From NCBI GenBank assembly GCA_003219925.1, contig QHQU01000129.1, positions 1 through 14,579 of the forward strand: a stretch of 14,579 nucleotides of DNA, in the 5' to 3' direction. Numbering within the stretch: position 1 is the stretch's first letter; every line of letters starts with the position of its first letter. Below, piece after piece: positions 12,653-14,579 of this stretch. A program made the translations under genes and the position numbers. This stretch comes from Verrucomicrobiota bacterium (GTDB taxonomy: Bacteria; Verrucomicrobiota; Verrucomicrobiia; Chthoniobacterales; UBA10450). Below the pieces are notes generated by a model. It was not told where the DNA came from and made no database searches. It saw only the letters and a program-made list of their open reading frames with translations.

Positions 12653-13804
12653 TTAGACGCAGGCGAGTTCCGCGTCCGCCGATCGGACACCGGTGGCCGA
12701 GCGATTTTGGGATGAAACGACACGTCGGTAATAACTGTCGCGCTGGATCGGTTCGCGGCCGGCTTCACGGATGGCGTGCTCGAGCGCGGCCACGGTTTGT
12801 TGCTGAGGGGTGGTCGCGCCGGCCATGTGGAAAATCTTTTCCTCCAGAATTGTGCCGTGTAAATCGTCCACACCATAGCTGAGAGAGACCTGCGCCAGCG
12901 GCAAGCCAGTGCTCACCCAATACGCGGTAAGATGGTCGATATTATCGAGGTAAATACGGCTGATAGCGAGATTGCGAAGTTGTTCGATGGCTGAGGCAGC
13001 CTTGATGTGGGCCAGAATCGTGGTCTGCGGTTCGAAGGCGAATGGAACAAAACCGGTAAACCCGCCAGTCTCATCCTGCAGCCGGCGCAACTGACTCAAA
13101 TGATCCACCCGATGCGCGAGGGTCTCGATGTGGCCGTAAAGCATCGTGCAGGTGCTCCGCCCACCCAGTTCGTGCCAGGTGCGATGAACGTCCAGCCATT
13201 CGGCAGCGGTTTCTTTGCCCCGACAAATGGTATCGCGCACCACGGGATCGAAAATTTCCGCACCGCCGCCGGTAATCGAACCGAGACCGTGCTCGCGCAA
13301 AAGCTCCAGCATTTCTCGAATCGGGAGGCGAAAGATGCGCTGAGCAAGGTGACGCACTTCGATAGCGGTGAAAGCCTTGATATGTAGGTCTGGATCGAGC
13401 GCGCGTAGCTCACGTAACAAGTCGAGATACCAGTCTTTTTTCAGCGTCGGATGCAGCCCGCCAACCATATGCACTTCAGTGATCCCGAGAGGAAGAGCTT
13501 CTTTAACGACGCGAATGATCTCCTCAATCGCATATTCAAAAGCGTGGGGATCGCGCTTCCTGGCAGCGAAGGCGCAGAACTGGCACGAAAGAACGCAGAT
13601 GTTGGAGTAGTTGATATAACGGTTATGAATGTAGCTGGCATAATTGCCGTTCTTTCGTTCGCGCACGAAATTGGCCATCATCCCCAGCGCATTGAGATCG
13701 CTGGATTGATATAAAGCCATCGCATCGGCGTCGCTGATGCGTTCCTGGCTTTCGATTTTTTCTGCAATGGGCCGAAGCGCATCTGGAATTAAGCGGTGAT
13801 TCAT
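12653..13804 (-). CDS. mqnE: Aminofutalosine synthase (radical SAM)
   Basis: MqnE joins the MqnA product with S-adenosylmethionine to form aminodeoxyfutalosine, the second step of the futalosine menaquinone pathway. The 383-residue protein has the radical-SAM cluster motif C-x3-C-x2-C at Cys70, Cys74 and Cys77 (NICVLSCQFCAF), then TEVHMVGGLHP (109-119), HIKAFTAIEV, GGGAEIFD (179-186), CTMLYGHIET and YGVDDLHGTILEEKIFHMAGA. The GGGAEIFD and YGHIET motifs separate it from the related cyclase MqnC. The ATG at 13804 (MNHRLIPDALRP) is chosen over a TTG two codons earlier. It is the first gene of the minus-strand run, 30 nt ahead of mqnA, so the two enzymes of consecutive steps are made together. 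Confidence 0.93.
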   Translation of the reverse strand: MNHRLIPDALRPIAEKIESQERISDADAMALYQSSDLNALGMMANFVRERKNGNYASYIHNRYINYSNICVLSCQFCAFAARKRDPHAFEYAIEEIIRVVKEALPLGITEVHMVGGLHPTLKKDWYLDLLRELRALDPDLHIKAFTAIEVRHLAQRIFRLPIREMLELLREHGLGSITGGGAEIFDPVVRDTICRGKETAAEWLDVHRTWHELGGRSTCTMLYGHIETLAHRVDHLSQLRRLQDETGGFTGFVPFAFEPQTTILAHIKAASAIEQLRNLAISRIYLDNIDHLTAYWVSTGLPLAQVSLSYGVDDLHGTILEEKIFHMAGATTPQQQTVAALEHAIREAGREPIQRDSYYRRVVSSQNRSATGVRSADAELACV

Positions 13805-13835
13805 TCGCAAATTGATACGCGTAAAGCGCAGCTAA

Positions 13836-13864
13836 ATGATGCATGGTTCGAGAAATTGATGCAA
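13836..13864 (-). promoter_or_regulatory. Possible promoter for the mqnE-mqnA-DUF72-recJ-recG-degP run
   Basis: On the minus strand TTGCAT (13859-13864) and CATCAT (13836-13841) are 17 bases apart, and the weak -10 box lies about 32 bases before the mqnE ATG. The -35 is good, the -10 poor. The rest of the 147-bp gap to the sigma factor shows nothing I can name. Confidence 0.3.
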
Positions 13865-13951
13865 CCAAAACGACCGCGGACCCGCTTCGACCCCGAAGTC
13901 TTTTCTGGGTTTAACGAATAAGCATGAGCGCGTTTCCGTCGTCCTTTTCTC

Positions 13952-14536
13952 ATGTCGGAGCAACGGGCTGAGGATATTGACGATACTGCCTTGATGGCGG
14001 AAGTGGCACGCGGCGATACCGTCGCCTTTGAACGCCTAATCGAGCGTCATCAGGCGTTGGTGATCGGTACGGTGGGGCGAATGCTGGGCAATAATTCAGA
14101 AGTGGAAGACGTAGCCCAGCAGGTTTTTATTCGAGTTTGGAAGGGCGCTCCCCGCTACCGGCCGACAGCAAAATTCACCACCTGGCTGTTAACGATCACA
14201 CGCAATCTCGTTTTCAATGAAGCCCGGCGCCGCAAACGCCATCCCGGCGACGCCCTCGACGTCCACGAAGGCGAAGAGGCGCTGGCCCTGACCGACCCGG
14301 CGCGACATGTGCCGGACGAAGAATTGCTCGAGGCCGAGCTGCAAGAGGCGATTGAAAAGGCAATTCGCGCTTTGCCGGAGAAGCAGCGAATGGCGGTGGT
14401 CCTGCGACGTTACGAAGGTAAGAGTTATGAGGAAATCGGGGAAATCCTCGGACTTACGGTGGCAGCGGTAAAAAGCCTGTTATTCCGCGCACGGACTGAA
14501 CTGAGGGCCGCGCTCAATCGCTACCTCGAGAAATAG
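13952..14536 (+). CDS. ECF (RpoE-like) RNA polymerase sigma factor
   Basis: A 194-residue group 4 sigma factor that directs RNA polymerase to stress or envelope promoters. Region 2 spans about 22-95, with the core-binding sequence DVAQQVFIRVWKGAPRYRP (53-71) and the -10 contact stretch FTTWLLTITRNLVFNEARRRKR (75-96). Region 4 spans about 130-190, with LPEKQRMAVVLRRYEGKSY (141-159) and the helix-turn-helix EEIGEILGLTVAAVKSLLFRAR. There is no region 3, as usual for this group. The ATG at 13952 has no clear ribosome binding site. Only 43 bases follow the stop before the window ends, so a partner anti-sigma factor, often the next gene, cannot be seen. Confidence 0.92.
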   Translation: MSEQRAEDIDDTALMAEVARGDTVAFERLIERHQALVIGTVGRMLGNNSEVEDVAQQVFIRVWKGAPRYRPTAKFTTWLLTITRNLVFNEARRRKRHPGDALDVHEGEEALALTDPARHVPDEELLEAELQEAIEKAIRALPEKQRMAVVLRRYEGKSYEEIGEILGLTVAAVKSLLFRARTELRAALNRYLEK

Positions 14537-14579
14537 GCCACGCCTTTCCTACTGTCTGACTGGCAACTCCCGGGCAGGA

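Overview
The window looks like a chromosomal segment of a verrucomicrobial (Chthoniobacter/Udaeobacter-like) or related soil bacterium. That placement is an inference from gene content: a futalosine-pathway menaquinone pair (mqnE, mqnA), a DUF6600-type secreted protein, weak Shine-Dalgarno sites and abundant REP-like palindromes with RAYT transposases. It was not tested by a database search.

Layout. Positions 1-640 hold two tandem copies of a module on the minus strand (promoter, tiny lipoprotein gene, terminator). At 671-1135 (-) is a small YkuD L,D-transpeptidase, divergent by 29 bp from asd (1165-2163, +). The asd/DUF6600 gap (2164-2435) is filled by an array of triloop hairpins and a terminator. 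At 2436-4127 (-) is a secreted DUF6600 protein with a repetitive K/G/Q-rich tail. From 13804 down to 4223 a minus-strand run reads mqnE - mqnA - DUF72 - recJ - recG - degP. Four of its five junctions are overlapping or closely spaced (30 nt mqnE/mqnA; GTGA at mqnA/DUF72; TGATG at recJ/recG and recG/degP) and one has an 84-nt gap. An ECF sigma factor (13952-14536, +) diverges from mqnE.

Main discovery. Two housekeeping genes of this run each carry a complete Y1 (HUH) REP-associated tyrosine transposase (RAYT), same strand and in frame, with its palindromic ends also translated. In recG a 597-bp element (exactly 199 codons) with 26-bp inverted ends lies between helicase motifs Ia and II; without it RecG would be 696 residues. 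In mqnA an 821-bp element is bounded by two near-identical 107-bp direct repeats in the same phase. Recombination between them would remove exactly 714 bp (238 codons) and leave a 275-residue MqnA. Each 107-bp repeat is itself a BIME-like symmetric unit (49-bp REP, 9-bp spacer, 49-bp inverted REP). Degenerate relatives of both palindrome families lie behind asd. Hairpin stems differ between copies by paired changes that keep base pairing. The picture is of RAYT/REP elements whose ends have a stop-free frame and that persist as translated inserts in genes that probably cannot be lost, comparable to but larger than Rickettsia palindromic elements.
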